Positions 12,318-25,625 of a stretch of 64,000 nucleotides of DNA are shown here, one piece after another (position 1 is the first letter of the stretch; the number at the start of each line of letters is the position of its first letter). Source of the DNA: Ficedula albicollis. Taxonomy: Eukaryota > Chordata > Aves > Passeriformes > Muscicapidae. The notes below the pieces were generated by a model. It was given only the letters and a program-made list of their open reading frames with translations. It ran no database searches and was not told the DNA's origin. Location of the stretch: NCBI RefSeq assembly GCF_000247815.1, contig NC_021686.1, forward strand, positions 5,658,037 to 5,722,036, given 5' to 3'. The translations under genes and the position numbers were made by a program.

Positions 12318-14787
12318 CAGGTCTGTTTCAGTGCTGCTCAGTTTAAATGGTGAATTTGTCACGTCAGGTTTTGACAGGAGAAAGGTGAACACATTTATTC
12401 TGCTTGCTGTGCCTCCAGCTCAGCCTTCTGCTGAATTTTTCCTGAGGTTATCCTGTGAGCTTTGGTAAGGGCAGGCAGCAAGGTGCAGTGGAGTGGTTTC
12501 CATGCTGGATTTAACAAGGGTGATGGGGCAGCAGGACCTGCTTCCCTGCCCAAGCAGGTCAGTGGGGACTTCATCCTCCTTCATGACCTTCACAAGCACT
12601 GGCTTACCCTCAGGCTCATCTAAACCAGAAGGGCTGTCCTGGGCAGCAGAAACACATTTCAGTCTCATACAAGCACATTTAGGAGGTCACTGCATTTCAG
12701 CATTGTTTGTGGAGGGCTGTGGAGCTGCTGGTGTTCTGGGGTGGTTGGGATTGGCAGTGCACAGCTGGCTATAAGGGAAATGTATGAGCTGAGGAGACAC
12801 TTTTCTGCACTTTCCATACTGCTACAGAAATGAGAATGCTGGTTTTTTTGGCACAGGAGAGCAGAAAATTGGTGTTGGTGTGGTTTGGTTTCCTACTGCA
12901 GGTTTTGTGGGAACACTGTCCCTTGGAGCAGACCTCTCCTGCTGCAGCAGCTGCTGCCCACCACACAGTGGTCATCTTGGATTAAATTTTTCCACTTATG
13001 ATATAGGCAAGATTTTTATCCTGTTGCTAAAAATCCACAGTTCATGCCTTCCAATACCTCTTCATAGGCAAATATTTGCACATACATAAAAAATTCATTA
13101 ATTGGCATACAATGTCCTGTTCAGGTCCATGTGTCCTTTAATGAGGCTTCACCTGGAAGCCCAGCATTAGAAATTGTCTGATTCAGTGGTCATCTGAACC
13201 TTTAATAGCCTGGAAAAAATAAAAAGCTAAAATGTTTCTCTATGAGAATGCATAAATATTCAAATGCTAAACTAAAAGGACTCTCATCTCATCCCACAAG
13301 CCATTTGAGACCATTGCTCATTCAGCCACGGGAGGATTTTAGTACTTTAAAAAAAAATTGCCACAAAACATCTGCAGTGTGCAAAGAACTGTTCTGCAAA
13401 GCATCTTATAGGCATTGTGTGATGCACCCCTGAAGGATTTATTAGCAGCACATCCTCCCTGCTCCGTCTAGATGGCACTCTGCAGTCTGCTAAAGCCTCG
13501 TGAAAATGAGCACAGGGGGAGTTTCAGCAGTCCCAGCCTGGAACTTTAGTTGAAATTCCATCAAACTCTAGTCATGTGAATGGGCAGGGAAAAAAAAAAT
13601 GCTCTGGGAACTTAGAACAGTCTTTTCTTCTGGAGCAGGTCCCTTAATGTTCACCTGATAATATATGCTGAGTATTCTTAACCACTTCTACCCCTCACCT
13701 ACATATTTCTTGTCCTTGAAGGTACTTCTGAGTCTTTCTGGTATTGGATATTTGGCCCATCTGACTGAGCTTGTTCACCTTTTCTGTCCCCCAGGTCACA
13801 CAGCCTGGCCTTCAAAGTCTTGCAAATATAGTAAAAGGGTTAGAAAATACGGATGCTCTTTAGTTAGATACTGACATACTGCTGACCTGTCTCAGGGTAA
13901 ATACATTCTTACCTTTAAAGGCAAATTCATGTTCGTCTACAGGTTTCTTTTTCTGCTTATTCTTGGGCATGAAGAGAAATGTCTGGGGGAACCAAACACA
14001 AGGCAGGATCCGATAAAGGCAGCTTGGGGAGGATGATGAATGAATGTATGGGGATGTGCTGAAATGGCTGGGGGAAGTGCAGTGAGGAAGTATGAAGAGA
14101 GATGGAGGAGGTGGGAACAGCAACATGCATTTTTAAACTGCATTAAAATGGCAGCACCCCCAACAGAAGCAGAATGCCACTGGTGCCATTTTTCCAACAG
14201 TTTGAGTTCATGGTATGGATTTCAGAGTGTGAGACAATCAAGTTCCTTAATTTTTGCAGATATCTGGGGATGCCCAAGGTACATATGCAAGATGTGTATA
14301 CAAGTCCCTATATAGCTTATTGTAAAATTGTGGAGTTTACTGGCTCAAATGGGATGTCTGGAGAGCATCCCAAGCTGCTGCAGGGACCCTTCCTTCCCCA
14401 TGCTGGGGCACTTGGCCATGGTCTTGTGCCAGTGCAGCAAACCCCCAGCACACAGTGCTTAGATGTTTTCCAGGAGCAGCCCTTTGCTGGGTGGCAGCTC
14501 TCAGAGCAGGGTTTGCCAGTCCAGTGCCCACTGGCACCAGGCTGTGGCTCTGCCCTGGAGGCTCACGTGTGCTGCTGCCTGGGGTGATGGTATGGGCGCA
14601 GCTCACATGCTCCTGTACCAGCTCCCACTGCTTCCTGCCTGCTGCTGTTACTCACCTCTGCCATGATTACCTGCATGCCTGGAAGCACTTCCTAAACTTC
14701 TACCCTTTAATCTCTGCTCCTCTAGCTGGGCAGCTCTTACAGCTGATTCTTGCCAATGTGCATGAGTTCAGTTTGCCAAACTCACGT
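12318..14787. other. Unique non-coding sequence
   Basis: No recognisable gene or repeat family. Local A/T runs occur near 13.35 and 13.59 kb. Confidence 0.5.
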
Positions 14788-14913
14788 GTGCCTCTGTTGT
14801 TTAGTGATTGTTGTTGCTGAGAAATGGTGTGGTAAAGCTGCTGGTGCCTCTGTTGTTTAGTGATTGTTGTTGCTGTTGGGGGGAACTCTGAGAAATGGTG
14901 TGGTAAAGCTGCT
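14788..14913. repeat. 56-bp tandem duplication with a 15-bp length difference
   Basis: Copy 1 (14788-14843) and copy 2 (14844-14913) both begin GTGCCTCTGTTGTTTAGTG and end TGTGGTAAAGCTGCT. Copy 2 carries about 15 extra bases, TTGGGGGGAACTCTG, in its middle. They may have been present originally and lost from copy 1, or inserted later. Confidence 0.9.
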
Positions 14914-16595
14914 CCCCAGTCCTTCAAACCCATGCCCTCAAAGCCTGCTATCTGAAGCAAGGTAGAAGAGGATGAAGTGTGTGCAAATTAGAAGATTTAA
15001 GTAAATTAAATTACATAATTTTCTGGTGTCTATTGACCACAAATGTGTCAAAAGAAAATCTACCTATCTATGTGCATGTACCCATCCTCTCTCTCCATCC
15101 CTGTCCTTCCCTTTCCTGCCCACAAAGCCTTTTGTGTGACACTTTGACTTGCAGCTCCAACCCTCAGCTGCATCACTCAATGCTCCTCCTAAAATTTACA
15201 GGTGCTCTGAAAAGCACAGTTCATAGTGGGCTCACATGAACCCACTCTTCCTTCAGAGCTGCTTCACCCTGCTTTGGACAGCTTTATTTGTAGTGTCTAC
15301 TCCCCCCAGGCCTGCTTGCCCCACAGGTATGAAGGCAGGAGAGTGATGGAAACACTCCTGGTGGGTTGTCACTCATTGTGCTGGCAGGGAGGAGTGACTG
15401 GATGGATCACAGGATGGACCAATGCTTGGTCAGGCAGGATGTGAGTCACTTGAAGGAACTGTGCTGTCCTGACGGAGCAAACAGGGGTAGTGAGTCACAG
15501 GTGACCTGAGCATGCCATGGTGGAGCACCAGAAATAACCTCAGGCACCACAGAGGAACTGCTGACATGGGGACAACAGGAATTTCAGGATTCTGACAGTG
15601 TGTAGGGGGTGGCAGAGCTCCAGATGGGATTCCCCGTGGTAGGAGCTGGAGCAGGCTTTGAACTTGTGCTTCTAGAGCTGAAATAGGTTTTCATGTCTGT
15701 CTGCTGGCCCAGCAGCACCCTCCTGCACTGAGGAGCCTCTGACAGAGATCTGCAGCACAGAGAACCTGCCAGGGCCCAGCAGCGAGATTAATGTGTCTGG
15801 GAATTTCCTGCTGAGGCTTTTTGTGCTATTTACCAGAAGTCCCCTGAAGGCAGAAGTTATTGCATTAAAAGATTAAGGCATCATTAAAAAAAAATTTTTT
15901 TTTTTGTCTTCCATTTTCTTCTGGCAGGCTGGCTCAGTATTACTGGTAAGGATTATTTTTCATTTTTCTCAATTCAGAAGAATAAGTTTCTTCAAGCCTT
16001 TTCTGCAGCTGTGCCATCCTCAGGTAAGAAGGAACCTCAAGAAAATTTTGGGCAGCTGAGTGGAATTGCTCACTATTGTGGACACTAACCTTTCGAACTC
16101 CTTGCTTTCTAGGTTTCTTTCGAGTGATGTATACAATTCATGGTTTTTCATAGAAATAATAGAAATAGTTTCAAAAAATAAGTACTTATAAGATACTTCC
16201 TGGATGTGAGGGGGGCAATGTGGGATGAAGGTGGTTGTGGATGTACCAATTTCTTCTAGTGTGGTGGCAGGGTTTGAGATGGAGGAGTTGACCTGCTTCA
16301 GTTGAGCTTCAGGGTGGTTGGTTCCCAGGTAGGTCTGGCTCCAGAAAGAGTGTGGTTGAAACATAGTTTAGATGCCCATTTTGGAAATATTTGGAAAATA
16401 TGTCCTAACTTTTTAAGCAGAAAACTTGAAATGTAATCAAGGAAGAAATAGCTGCTATTATAGAAATGGGGTGAATTTTTAAATTTGCTATGGTTATTGA
16501 GAGACTGCACCACGGGCCATAGATATGACAAAAAGTTTTGTCCTGGCTCCCTGGTGCTTCATTCATTTCCATCCCCACAGCTTCCCTTCTGTGCC
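14914..16595. other. Unique non-coding sequence
   Basis: No recognised gene. An A-run followed directly by a T-run near 15886-15906 is the only low-complexity feature of note. Confidence 0.5.
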
Positions 16596-17095
16596 GTGTC
16601 AAGGAGGGCTCCGGCTGTGCCTGCTACTACTGCGAGCAAAGCATTTCTTAATTGATGTTCTAATTAACCTGACAGAGCAACTCGATGGTTGGGAGCTTGG
16701 GCTCGGGGCAAGCCTGTGTTGGCAGGCAGGGCTCCTTCCCGTTTGTGTGAACTGGAGCGGTGGGAGGCAGCGGCTCCTGCGCGGGCGGGGGGGTGCGGGA
16801 CGCGACAAGCGGAGCGCTGTGGAGGATGCGGCAGCTTCAGAAATATCTGCTTTCAGCTCCCCTTCTAATGGAAGTTTTATTTTAGAAAGTTTTAGTTAAC
16901 GTCATCTGAAAGTTTATTTCCATTTTATCTTTTAAATAAAGCGGCTGTAAAGCTCCTGGCTGGGTTTTTCATGTCTGCCGGCTGGGAAAAGAGAGGTGAA
17001 TGGGCTGCCTGTGTCCTGCGGGGATGCTTTAGGGGCTGACCTACCTAGAGCTGTGACTTATCGGGGCAGGCGGGGCTGTGCGACCCTCCTGCAGC
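16596..17095. promoter_or_regulatory. Small CpG-rich patch, possible promoter or regulatory element
   Basis: In otherwise CpG-poor sequence this stretch holds a cluster of CpG dinucleotides, densest at 16755-16830 (GCGCGGGCGGGG, GACGCGACAAGCGG). By eye there are about 18 CpGs between 16596 and 16830. A CRE-like TAACGTCA lies just downstream at about 16898. CpG clustering in vertebrates marks unmethylated promoters or enhancers. No first exon is recognisable, and a 124-codon frame across the patch has no known domain. A weak CpG island of unknown function is the most that can be said. Confidence 0.35.
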
Positions 17096-17251
17096 CTCTG
17101 GAGCTGTGACATCCCCCTGTGACACCACGTGTGACACCCTGCCACTTGTGCTCCTGCAGCCTCCGGAGCTGCATCCCCTGTGACACCACATGGACACTGT
17201 CCTGGTTTGGAGGACAGGTATCTGCCAATAAAGGCAGGAGCTTCTCTTTGA

Positions 17252-17770
<519 letters not shown>

Positions 17771-18232
17771 AGTCAGGGTGTTGGTAGCAGTCCCATTAAA
17801 TGGTGGCTGCATCCTCCTGCAGTGGCAGATGTGGTTCAGCTGGAGCAGTGCTCCTGTAGAAGGGGCAGTTTCCTCTGAAGGTCCAGGGATGATGTGGAAA
17901 GGTCTGGCTTTCCTCTGGAATCCAGCAGAAAGAAGGTGACTTGGTGTCCAAAATCTCAGTTTTTATCTAGGCAGGAAAGGCTTGGCTCCTCCCCTGGCTG
18001 GAGCATCTCCCAGTGGGATGATGTAATTTTATCAGTCATGCCCTGGGACTCAATGGCCCATTAACAGCTTATATCTTCCTGGAGGGAGGATTGGCTGTGG
18101 AAAAGATAAAGATGATTGCCCCACCTTGTTTTAAAGATGGCCCATTAGCAGATAATATGTGCCATAGAGATAAGGATCCAAATCCCTTGGTGTTGCATTT
18201 GGGCTATGAGAGCGGTGAAAAAGATATTGAAA

Positions 18233-18319
18233 CAAAGTTCCTTCCATGCAATGGAGAAGCAAAAAAGAGAGCTTTTCAAAGTTCCTTCCATGCAATGGAG
18301 AAGCAAAAAGAGAGCTTTT
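18233..18319. repeat. 44-bp tandem duplication
   Basis: CAAAGTTCCTTCCATGCAAT... occurs at 18233-18276 and 18277-18319. The copies differ by one A in a homopolymer. The duplication lies inside the LTR-like sequence. Confidence 0.93.
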
Positions 18320-18350
18320 CTTTAAAGAAACACTGCACTTATATAGAGTA

Positions 18351-19257
18351 GTTCATGCAATATAGAACAGAAAAGGCTCATTAGTCCCAAACTGCAACAC
18401 CTCTTTGAAAACATGTTTTCTGCAAAACATCACGTAGCACATGCACCCTGCAGGTGCATAATCATTGTTATAATTCCTTGTCCTTGAGCAGCCTGAGAAA
18501 AGGCTGCTTTCTTGGCTCCTAGCAGTATCCTAATGACACCTTGGATACCAGAATTTGGAGTTCTCTGTGCTCCCATACACACCTCAGCTGCTGCTCTGCA
18601 GAAGGGGTGCAAGGGCAGCATTTGCTCACAGATGTGGTGAACACAAGCACAAGAACACAAGAATGGCATATCTTGTACCCTGAGATTATGTTTGTACAGA
18701 CTTCTCTCTTCCCTTGCTCCTCTCTCCTCTTGGCTGGAGCAGTCACTCCCCCAGAAGGGTGCACAGGTACAGTCAGTGTGAGAGCACTTTGTTCCTGAGG
18801 AGCTTTTTCAGCCCAACACCAGTGTTAGGACATTTGGACTGGAAGCAGACTTGCTGCTCAGTTCATTCTTTGGTTTCCTTGTGTGGAATAGGGGAATTTT
18901 GAGCTAAATCAAAACGATAAAGTATTTCATTTCAGACTGAGGGCATCCACACAAGAATAACTCTTCCAAAATAGCTTATCACATAGACAAACTAAAAAAA
19001 CTAATCCATTTTAACCAGAGGAATGAAGGAGGCATGGAGCTCTGGGTGACAAGCACATCTCCCACAAACACATAAATCACAGATCACAATAGGCTCTTTT
19101 AGAGCTGTAGAAATGATAGTGCTGTTTTGGTAATGGAACATCCTGTTCCCATCTCTACATGCATGTACTATATTTATATTCTACACATGTATATATTCAA
19201 TTTATATGTATAAAAAATCCAGTTTACAGTGTGGGCTTTAATTAAGAATTCCGATGT
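18351..19257. other. Non-coding sequence, possibly continuing LTR-derived material
   Basis: 18380-18790 has an LTR-like feel (TGTTTTCTGCAAAACATCAC, and GCCTGAGAAAAGGCTGC with a short stem), but no termini can be assigned. 19150-19215 is an AT-rich TATA/TGTA stretch. No gene is seen. Confidence 0.4.
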
Positions 19258-19407
19258 GTACTTTTTACTAGAATAATATGATAGGAATGTGTTTTATCAA
19301 AGAAATGCTGCTTCATTTATGATGAAAACTGGGTACTTTTTACTAGAATAATATGATAGGAATGTGATTTATCAAAGAAATGCTGTTTCATTTATGATGA
19401 GAACTGG
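19258..19407. repeat. 75-bp tandem duplication
   Basis: GTACTTTTTACTAGAATAAT... occurs at 19258-19332 and again at 19333-19407 with a few substitutions. Confidence 0.94.
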
Positions 19408-21196
19408 GAGATAATGGTATTTCTGAGACTGTATGGATGCTCTTTGCAGTCATTTGAGAGGGCAGGTTATGGAGGACCTTAACTGAAAATGAGTTTTTCT
19501 GAGATTATTTTAAACCTAGTGTATTTCCAACTCCTATTTTGTGGATGCACACAGATTCTTATACGAATACTAATATTTTTAGATAATTTATTGTAACAAG
19601 TAGTTTTTGCCTGGAAAAGATCTGATGCTGCAGATTACATTACAATATATTCTGTCATAATGCCAGCCTGTATTTCTTTTTAGTCAAAGCATTCTGACAA
19701 ATTCCAGACTTGAATTAAATCTGCTGTTCTGACACGTGAGACATTGCCTAATCACTCTGGAGCTTTGTCACATTTTTTCTCTCACCTTTTAATTGGATGA
19801 TGTGCAGAGTTTCCCCCAGATAATCCATGCACAGGTTTGGGTGGAAGTGCTTGTGGTTGTTTGGAAAGCACAACAGACATGTGGCTGCAGAGGGTGCTTC
19901 ATTTGTGTATAATTGGGCATAAAGGCTTGATGTGCACCTCTTGTACATGATAACCTGACCCCAGTGCACTCTTCAGTGAGAGAAATGAGTATTTCTGCCT
20001 TCAGGCTGGCATCAGAACCTGCAGTTCTGCAGATGTGAGGTGGCCAGTGGGGTGGGGGCTGTCCTGCTCCTCCCTCCCCAAAGGTGACTTTGCTGAGGCT
20101 TTGTGGGTGTTGGGCAAACCCTGTGGACCTGGGGAGAGGCTGTGAGGCTGCTGGGCAGCTCTGCTGGGCAGCTGGAGGCACTGTCCTGCCTATGATCTGT
20201 CATTTTGTAAATGCATTGAATCCTGCAATGGTCTCAGTGCAAAGGTACAGTAACACAGCCCCAAACCATCCTCAGGTTGTTCACGTGCCAATAAGAGGAA
20301 TAAGCCCCAAAGAGCTCAGTGTCCTATGCTGCAAACGGCCCTGGCAGGCAGTTTGAGCTGTTGGCTCCTCAGGCACTGTCCATGGAGCATCTTGGAATTT
20401 TCCCCACTGCCATTAACCTCATTTTTGATACCGTTAAGAGTTGTGTCACACCTGGGTCAGAGATGGGGCAGCTGGGGAGGGCCATTAAGCACAACTGGGA
20501 GGGGTTTGTCACCTGCAGGACCCCCACACCCTTCTCATTTGTGTGTCCAAGTGAGGAGGTGCTGCTTTGCACATCCAAACTCCACCTGCACCTTCTGCTT
20601 CGGGCTCCTGACCTCAGCCTGGCATTTTCTCCATGTCACTCGTGCTTCTCACTGAGTGGAATGGAGCTGATCTCAGCCCAGGGTTCTGCTTTGAAATGTT
20701 TGCTTCATTTACTGCTTCTGCAGTGTGTCTGTTTTGGCTGGGCCAGGAGCCAAAAGCTATCAGATTTTAATCCTCTCAGAGGTAATTGCAGACTGGGGCT
20801 GAATTATCCCTGCCACCTCTTGGGAAAGATGCATAGCCTGAGCCACAAAAGCCTCTTACTATGAGGCAACTTTTCCAGAGCCAACATGACTGCAGAGTCT
20901 TGTCTGAATCCTTCATATATTCTCAGGCCTATCCTTGCAATATGGTCACCAGAGCTGATCACAGCATTCAGCAGTGGTATCTTGGATACTGGATGCTGAA
21001 ATAACACCCTTTCCCTGTGCTTGCTGGTTAATCTCCCATTTATGCAGCCCTGGATTGCTTTTCCCCTCTTAGTAACAGCATCACATGAGGAGTTCATGTA
21101 CGGCTGGTTCTGTACAAACCTCCTCATTTCCTTTCCTTAATTGCTGTTATCTGTATGATTAGCATGACCCATGTACAGGGCCCTTACACAGGCACT
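19408..21196. other. Unique non-coding sequence
   Basis: No recognised exon or repeat. A 181-codon plus-strand frame at 20319-20864 overlaps a 109-codon frame in another phase. Its product has no recognisable domain and reads as a chance frame. Confidence 0.45.
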
Positions 21197-21368
21197 TGCC
21201 ATTTGCAGCTATGAAGAGCACTTTGCTCAAATAAACGGATATTGCCTGGCTCTCCAGATCTGCTCCCATCATCAGTGCTGTTCCTGGCACCCAGCACTGC
21301 CATGCACACACTGCATCAGCAGGCCTTTTTGTGTTCCCCACATAATTGAGTGATGTACTCAACAGGCT

Positions 21369-21685
21369 TGTGTGGAGACCCAGTTCCCAATTAGAACAAG
21401 TCCTGGGCCCCCTCCCTGTCCGTCAGCCTTTCGGTCACTCCCACTCTGTTCCACTGTTGGCCTTTCCACCATAACCCCACCCTTGTGGCACCCCCGTGTC
21501 CCCTATAATTGGTCCCGAAGAATTTCCCCGCCTGCTCATCCCATGTACTAAACCTGCATCCTCACAAGCCTTTGTGCCTTTGTTTCCTGAACCCTGGATC
21601 GTGCGTGGCTGAAAATAAACATTTTTGTAAAACCCTGCAAAGGCCTTTCCTGCTGTTCCACCCCAAGCAACACCTAAATGCAACA
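21369..21685 (+). mobile_element. Solo LTR (317 bp), copy 1, GGCT target duplication
   Basis: The element starts TGTGTGGAGACCCAG and ends AAATGCAACA, giving the TG...CA ends of a retroviral LTR. It is flanked by GGCT on both sides. It has a TATA-like CCTATAATT near 21503 and a polyadenylation signal AATAAA at 21614-21619, placed as expected for the U3-R-U5 order on the plus strand. A 4-bp target duplication fits gammaretrovirus-like (ERV1) integrases. No internal retroviral sequence is attached, so this is a solo LTR left by recombination between the two LTRs of a provirus. Confidence 0.82.
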
Positions 21686-22271
21686 GGCTTGGATCAAGGA
21701 CAGAAACCATTTGGCTATGTGTCTGTTTATCGTGTAGTACTTATTCGTTAACTAATTTTAAAATAATTTGAGTGTCTTTTTTTCTTTTATAAAATACTTT
21801 TAGACTGAAAAGCTGCTGTACCTGGAAGTCTGCTTCAAGCTTAGGTTTCTGTAAGAGTACTGATACAACCCAGACACCTGGTTTACTTGACATTTTATTT
21901 TCCATGGTTGATGACATGCAGATTGGGTGATCTTTAGCAGATGTTCCCCTGATGTCTTATTTATTTGTTGGTATTGGCTTACACTGAGCTTTATCCATAG
22001 TCCTCAGGTGGATCTTGCTATATTTTTGAGTGTATTAATAGTTAGCTTGAACTGCTCAGGGGTATCCTTGGCACCTGGTCTCCACATGCTTGCTGGGAAT
22101 GCCATTTGCAGCTATGAAGAGCACTTTGCTCAAATAAACGGATATTGCCTGGCTCTCCAGATCTGCTCCCATCATCAGTGCTGTTCCTGGCACCCAGCAC
22201 TGCCATGCACACACTGCATCAGCAGGCCTTTTTGTGTTCCCCACATAATTGAGTGATGTACTCAACAGGCT

Positions 22272-22588
22272 TGTGTGGAGACCCAGTTCCCAATTAGAAC
22301 AAGTCCTGGGCCCCCTCCCTGTCCGTCAGCCTTTCGGTCACTCCCACTCTGTTCCACTGTTGGCCTTTCCACCATAACCCCACCCTTGTGGCACCCCCGT
22401 GTCCCTGATAATTGGTCCCGAAGAATTTCCCCGCCTGCTCATCCCATGTACTAAACCTGCATCCTCACAAGCCTTTGTGCCTTTGTTTCCTGAACCCTGG
22501 ATCGTGCGTGGCTGAAAATAAACATTTTTGTAAAACCCTGCAAAGGCCTTTCCTGCTGTTCCACCCCAAGCAACACCTAAATGCAACA
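22272..22588 (+). mobile_element. Solo LTR (317 bp), copy 2 within the tandem duplication
   Basis: This is the second copy of the 21369-21685 LTR, created by the 903-bp duplication and not by a new insertion, since its flanking DNA is also copied. It has the same TG...CA ends and GGCT flanks, and AATAAA at 22517-22522. The TATA-like motif differs by the two adjacent bases that distinguish the blocks. Confidence 0.82.
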
Positions 22589-23002
22589 GGCTTGGATCAA
22601 GGACAGAAACCATTTGGCTATGTGTCTGTTTATCGTGTAGTACTTATTCGTTAACTAATTTTAAAATAATTTGAGTGTCTTTTTTTCTTTTATAAAATAC
22701 TTTTAGACTGAAAAGCTGCTGTACCTGGAAGTCTGCTTCAAGCTTAGGTTTCTGTAAGAGTACTGATACAACCCAGACACCTGGTTTACTTGACATTTTA
22801 TTTTCCATGGTTGATGACATGCAGATTGGGTGATCTTTAGCAGATGTTCCCCTGATGTCTTATTTATTTGTTGGTATTGGCTTACACTGAGCTTTATCCA
22901 TAGTCCTCAGGTGGATCTTGCTATATTTTTGAGTGTATTAATAGTTAGCTTGAACTGCTCAGGGGTATCCTTGGCACCTGGTCTCCACATGCTTGCTGGG
23001 AA

Positions 23003-25625
23003 GTAATACAAAAATGAGAGTTCATCATAAAGATGGGGTTCTGGCCAGAGGTGCAGGTCCCAGCAGTGCTGTGAAACACTGAGAGTTAAAATACAGCAGC
23101 CTTGTTGGTGACAGCTAGCAGCTTTAGCTGGCCCCAGCTCGGCAGGTGCTTCTGGATGGGTTTAACTGGGCTGACTTGGTCGGCTGTGCTTGTCCCCAGC
23201 CTGTCTCAGGCAGTAGGGCAGTGCTGGCACACCCTGCTCTGCCCTTCTCAGGGCTGTGCTGGTGCTGCAGAGTCCCAGCTCAGCCTGGCACTGCACCAGC
23301 CCACTGCTCCTTAGGGTCTCACATGGGCACATGGAGATGCTGACTCAAAGCTCTGCTGCAAATCACCAGATGTTGATAATTGTCCACAACTGTCCTGGAA
23401 TGGATCCAGATCTGAAGTGAGGTTACTTCATGAGGTTTGTTCTGTATTCCTTAAGCACCTACAGAAAATTATTGCTTCTACAAATAGGAGGGGCAGAGTG
23501 TCCTGGTTTTGGGTTTCTATATCAATACTAACAAGCTTCTCTCTGCAGCTCCCTCAGTGAGAGCACGAGCAATATTGGTTTTCTCTGTCCCCCAGGTGTT
23601 CCTCGCTGTTGCAGTGGTGCTGCAAGGCTCGACTGGAGCAGAGGGAAGGGGTCTCTGCCTCCTGGAGCACCCCATTTGAGAATCCTGTGCCTAAAAATAA
23701 AGAACAACCTGACGCATAGGTGTAAGCCAAGCCTGCAGCCAAGCCCAAGCCAGCAGCAGTGGTACATTGAGCTGCAGTGCAAACCCCAGCTGCTGCACAG
23801 GTACAAACTGCTCATCCTTTGGGCAGGGTCCAGAGCCAGGCAATGCTTGGCTTTGTTTCTGCTGTCATTTCCACAGCTGGTTGCTTGGAAAGAGAGGGCA
23901 CCTCATAGCTTGTGGGGTTCTGCAGAGCAGTAGCCTGGTCTTTCAGGAGGAATTTGCCTCAATCTGTCCCTGTCAGGGATCTTCTGCATGAGGATTGTTC
24001 AGTATTTCCTTCAAATCAGGCAGTACCTGCCAGGGCTATCCCCTAGGATTTCTTACTGCCAAATCCACCAACAGAAGAGACATATTCACATTGGTAGAAA
24101 AACAAAACAGGAAGAATTAAACCCAAAAATGCAGGTGAGGAGGGAAAGGTGGACTTTTGAGCCCTGTGGCTGTCAGGGAGTGCTCTGCTGACGTGCCAAT
24201 CCCCTGTGATGCACAGCATATGTCAAGGCAGCTCTGTTTAAAGGGATAACATCAAGGCATCTGAAAGGCTGCCTCCCTTTTGTTCTTATTTCATCCTGTA
24301 TTACAGGATTTTATTCAGGTTTTTCAGTGGCCTCCTGGGTAATGTTTAATTACAGTGACAGTGTGGAGCTCTAGTTTGTAATAATGGGATCTATATAAAT
24401 AATACTGATTCTGCTGCCTCCTGTAATGCTTCCTGCCTGGAAGGAAGCATTTTCAAGCTTTTGAAAATGTTAATTTCCTATAATTTGGGATAAGAAGCAC
24501 CTCTGGATACTGCAGAGGACATGGCAGCAGTGTGTGTTGTGCTGGTCAGCTGCTTATAACAGCCATACCCTTAAATCAAGGGCTTCAAACAATTGAGTGT
24601 CTTTTCACACACAGAATGAGTAATTAAAATAATTGCTTTTCTAGGTGTTGGGTTTTTTCTTTTGTAATTTGGAGGCTTTAAAACAGAGGCCAGGTAGTAT
24701 GATGGTCAGTTCGAAGAACTGAAGATACTGTGAGGGAAGATTCAGCCTTGAAGAAGAGTCAGATTAAGGTTGGGAGAAAAGGATTGTTGCAGCATTTCAC
24801 AGATTTTGACTTGATGTGCAAAGATATGAAGGATTCTGACCCAACAGACTGCAGTGCTGTGTTGAGGACAAGCTCTTTGGCTCAGAGCAGCATCCTTGGT
24901 CCCATACTACAACTTTCCTCATGGTGCTGCCCTGTGCTGAGTGAATCAATAGTCAGACACTGAGGCACAGGCTAAGGCCCCAGGTATCCAGGCTCAGTTT
25001 GGGCATTTGTGTTGCTCTAAACAGCCTGTGCTTGGTCAGAAAGGGGAGGGTGACCTGAGTCCCTGGGACTCTGTCCTGCTTTTCCCTGAGGAGCTGTTAC
25101 TGGTGAGAGCTGGTGGGACAGGAGATGCTGTGCTGGGTGTGGAGCAGAGCCCAAAATGCATGTGTGGCACTGACAAGACAAAACAGCAACACTTCTGAGC
25201 AAGGTAAAAGGTCTAATAGATTTCCTCAAACTGTGCTCTGTAAGGGTTTGGTTGACAGGATTTGCACTGGATTGACATGAGTTTTCAAAGAAATGAGGGC
25301 TGGGTTGTACAGCAGCACTGCCTCTTCCCTTGGCTGACCTGCTGTGCTCCCTCCTTCCAGGGTAACATTAAAATGAATATTGTACAGCAGAGAGAGCAGC
25401 ATAACTGGCTGCAGACAATGCCTGTGCTGTGCTGTTCTGTGTGACATCGACTGCCCTTTGTTCCCATATCTGTACCCAGGATCAGCCCATTAAGCAGAGC
25501 TTGTTGGGTGGATGCCAATCCTCTCACTGTGGTGGCTCTCGCTCCATCCTGGCCGTGCCCCAAGCACCGTGCTCAGCCTGCAGGCACTGCACAGCCTGGC
25601 ACACAGGGACACACAGCCTGGACAT
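23003..25625. other. Mostly unique non-coding sequence
   Basis: No exon is recognised. TGTCCTGGTTTTGGG at about 23500 followed by AAAAATAAAGAACAA near 23693 could be a degraded short LTR, but no target duplication was found. A 9-bp inverted repeat with a 4-nt loop (CATTTTCAA-GCTT-TTGAAAATG) lies near 24448-24469. Confidence 0.4.

Larger units (their letters stand above)
21197..23002. repeat. 903-bp tandem duplication carrying a solo LTR
   Basis: Two head-to-tail copies, 21197-22099 and 22100-23002. The only difference I found is two adjacent bases (CCCCTATAATT versus CCCTGATAATT, near 21503 and 22406). The junction shows at most one base of microhomology. Each copy contains a complete 317-bp solo LTR with its target duplication, so the LTR inserted before the block duplicated. 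Near identity means either a very recent event or two haplotypes placed in tandem by the assembler. Confidence 0.96.

Noticed and set aside
20319..20864. 181-codon plus-strand frame
   Set aside because: It overlaps another long frame in a different phase and has no recognisable domain or codon pattern of a real exon.
23500..23715. Possible short LTR starting TGTCCTGGTTTTGGG
   Set aside because: No matching CA end or target duplication could be placed; similarity is limited to the first dozen bases.
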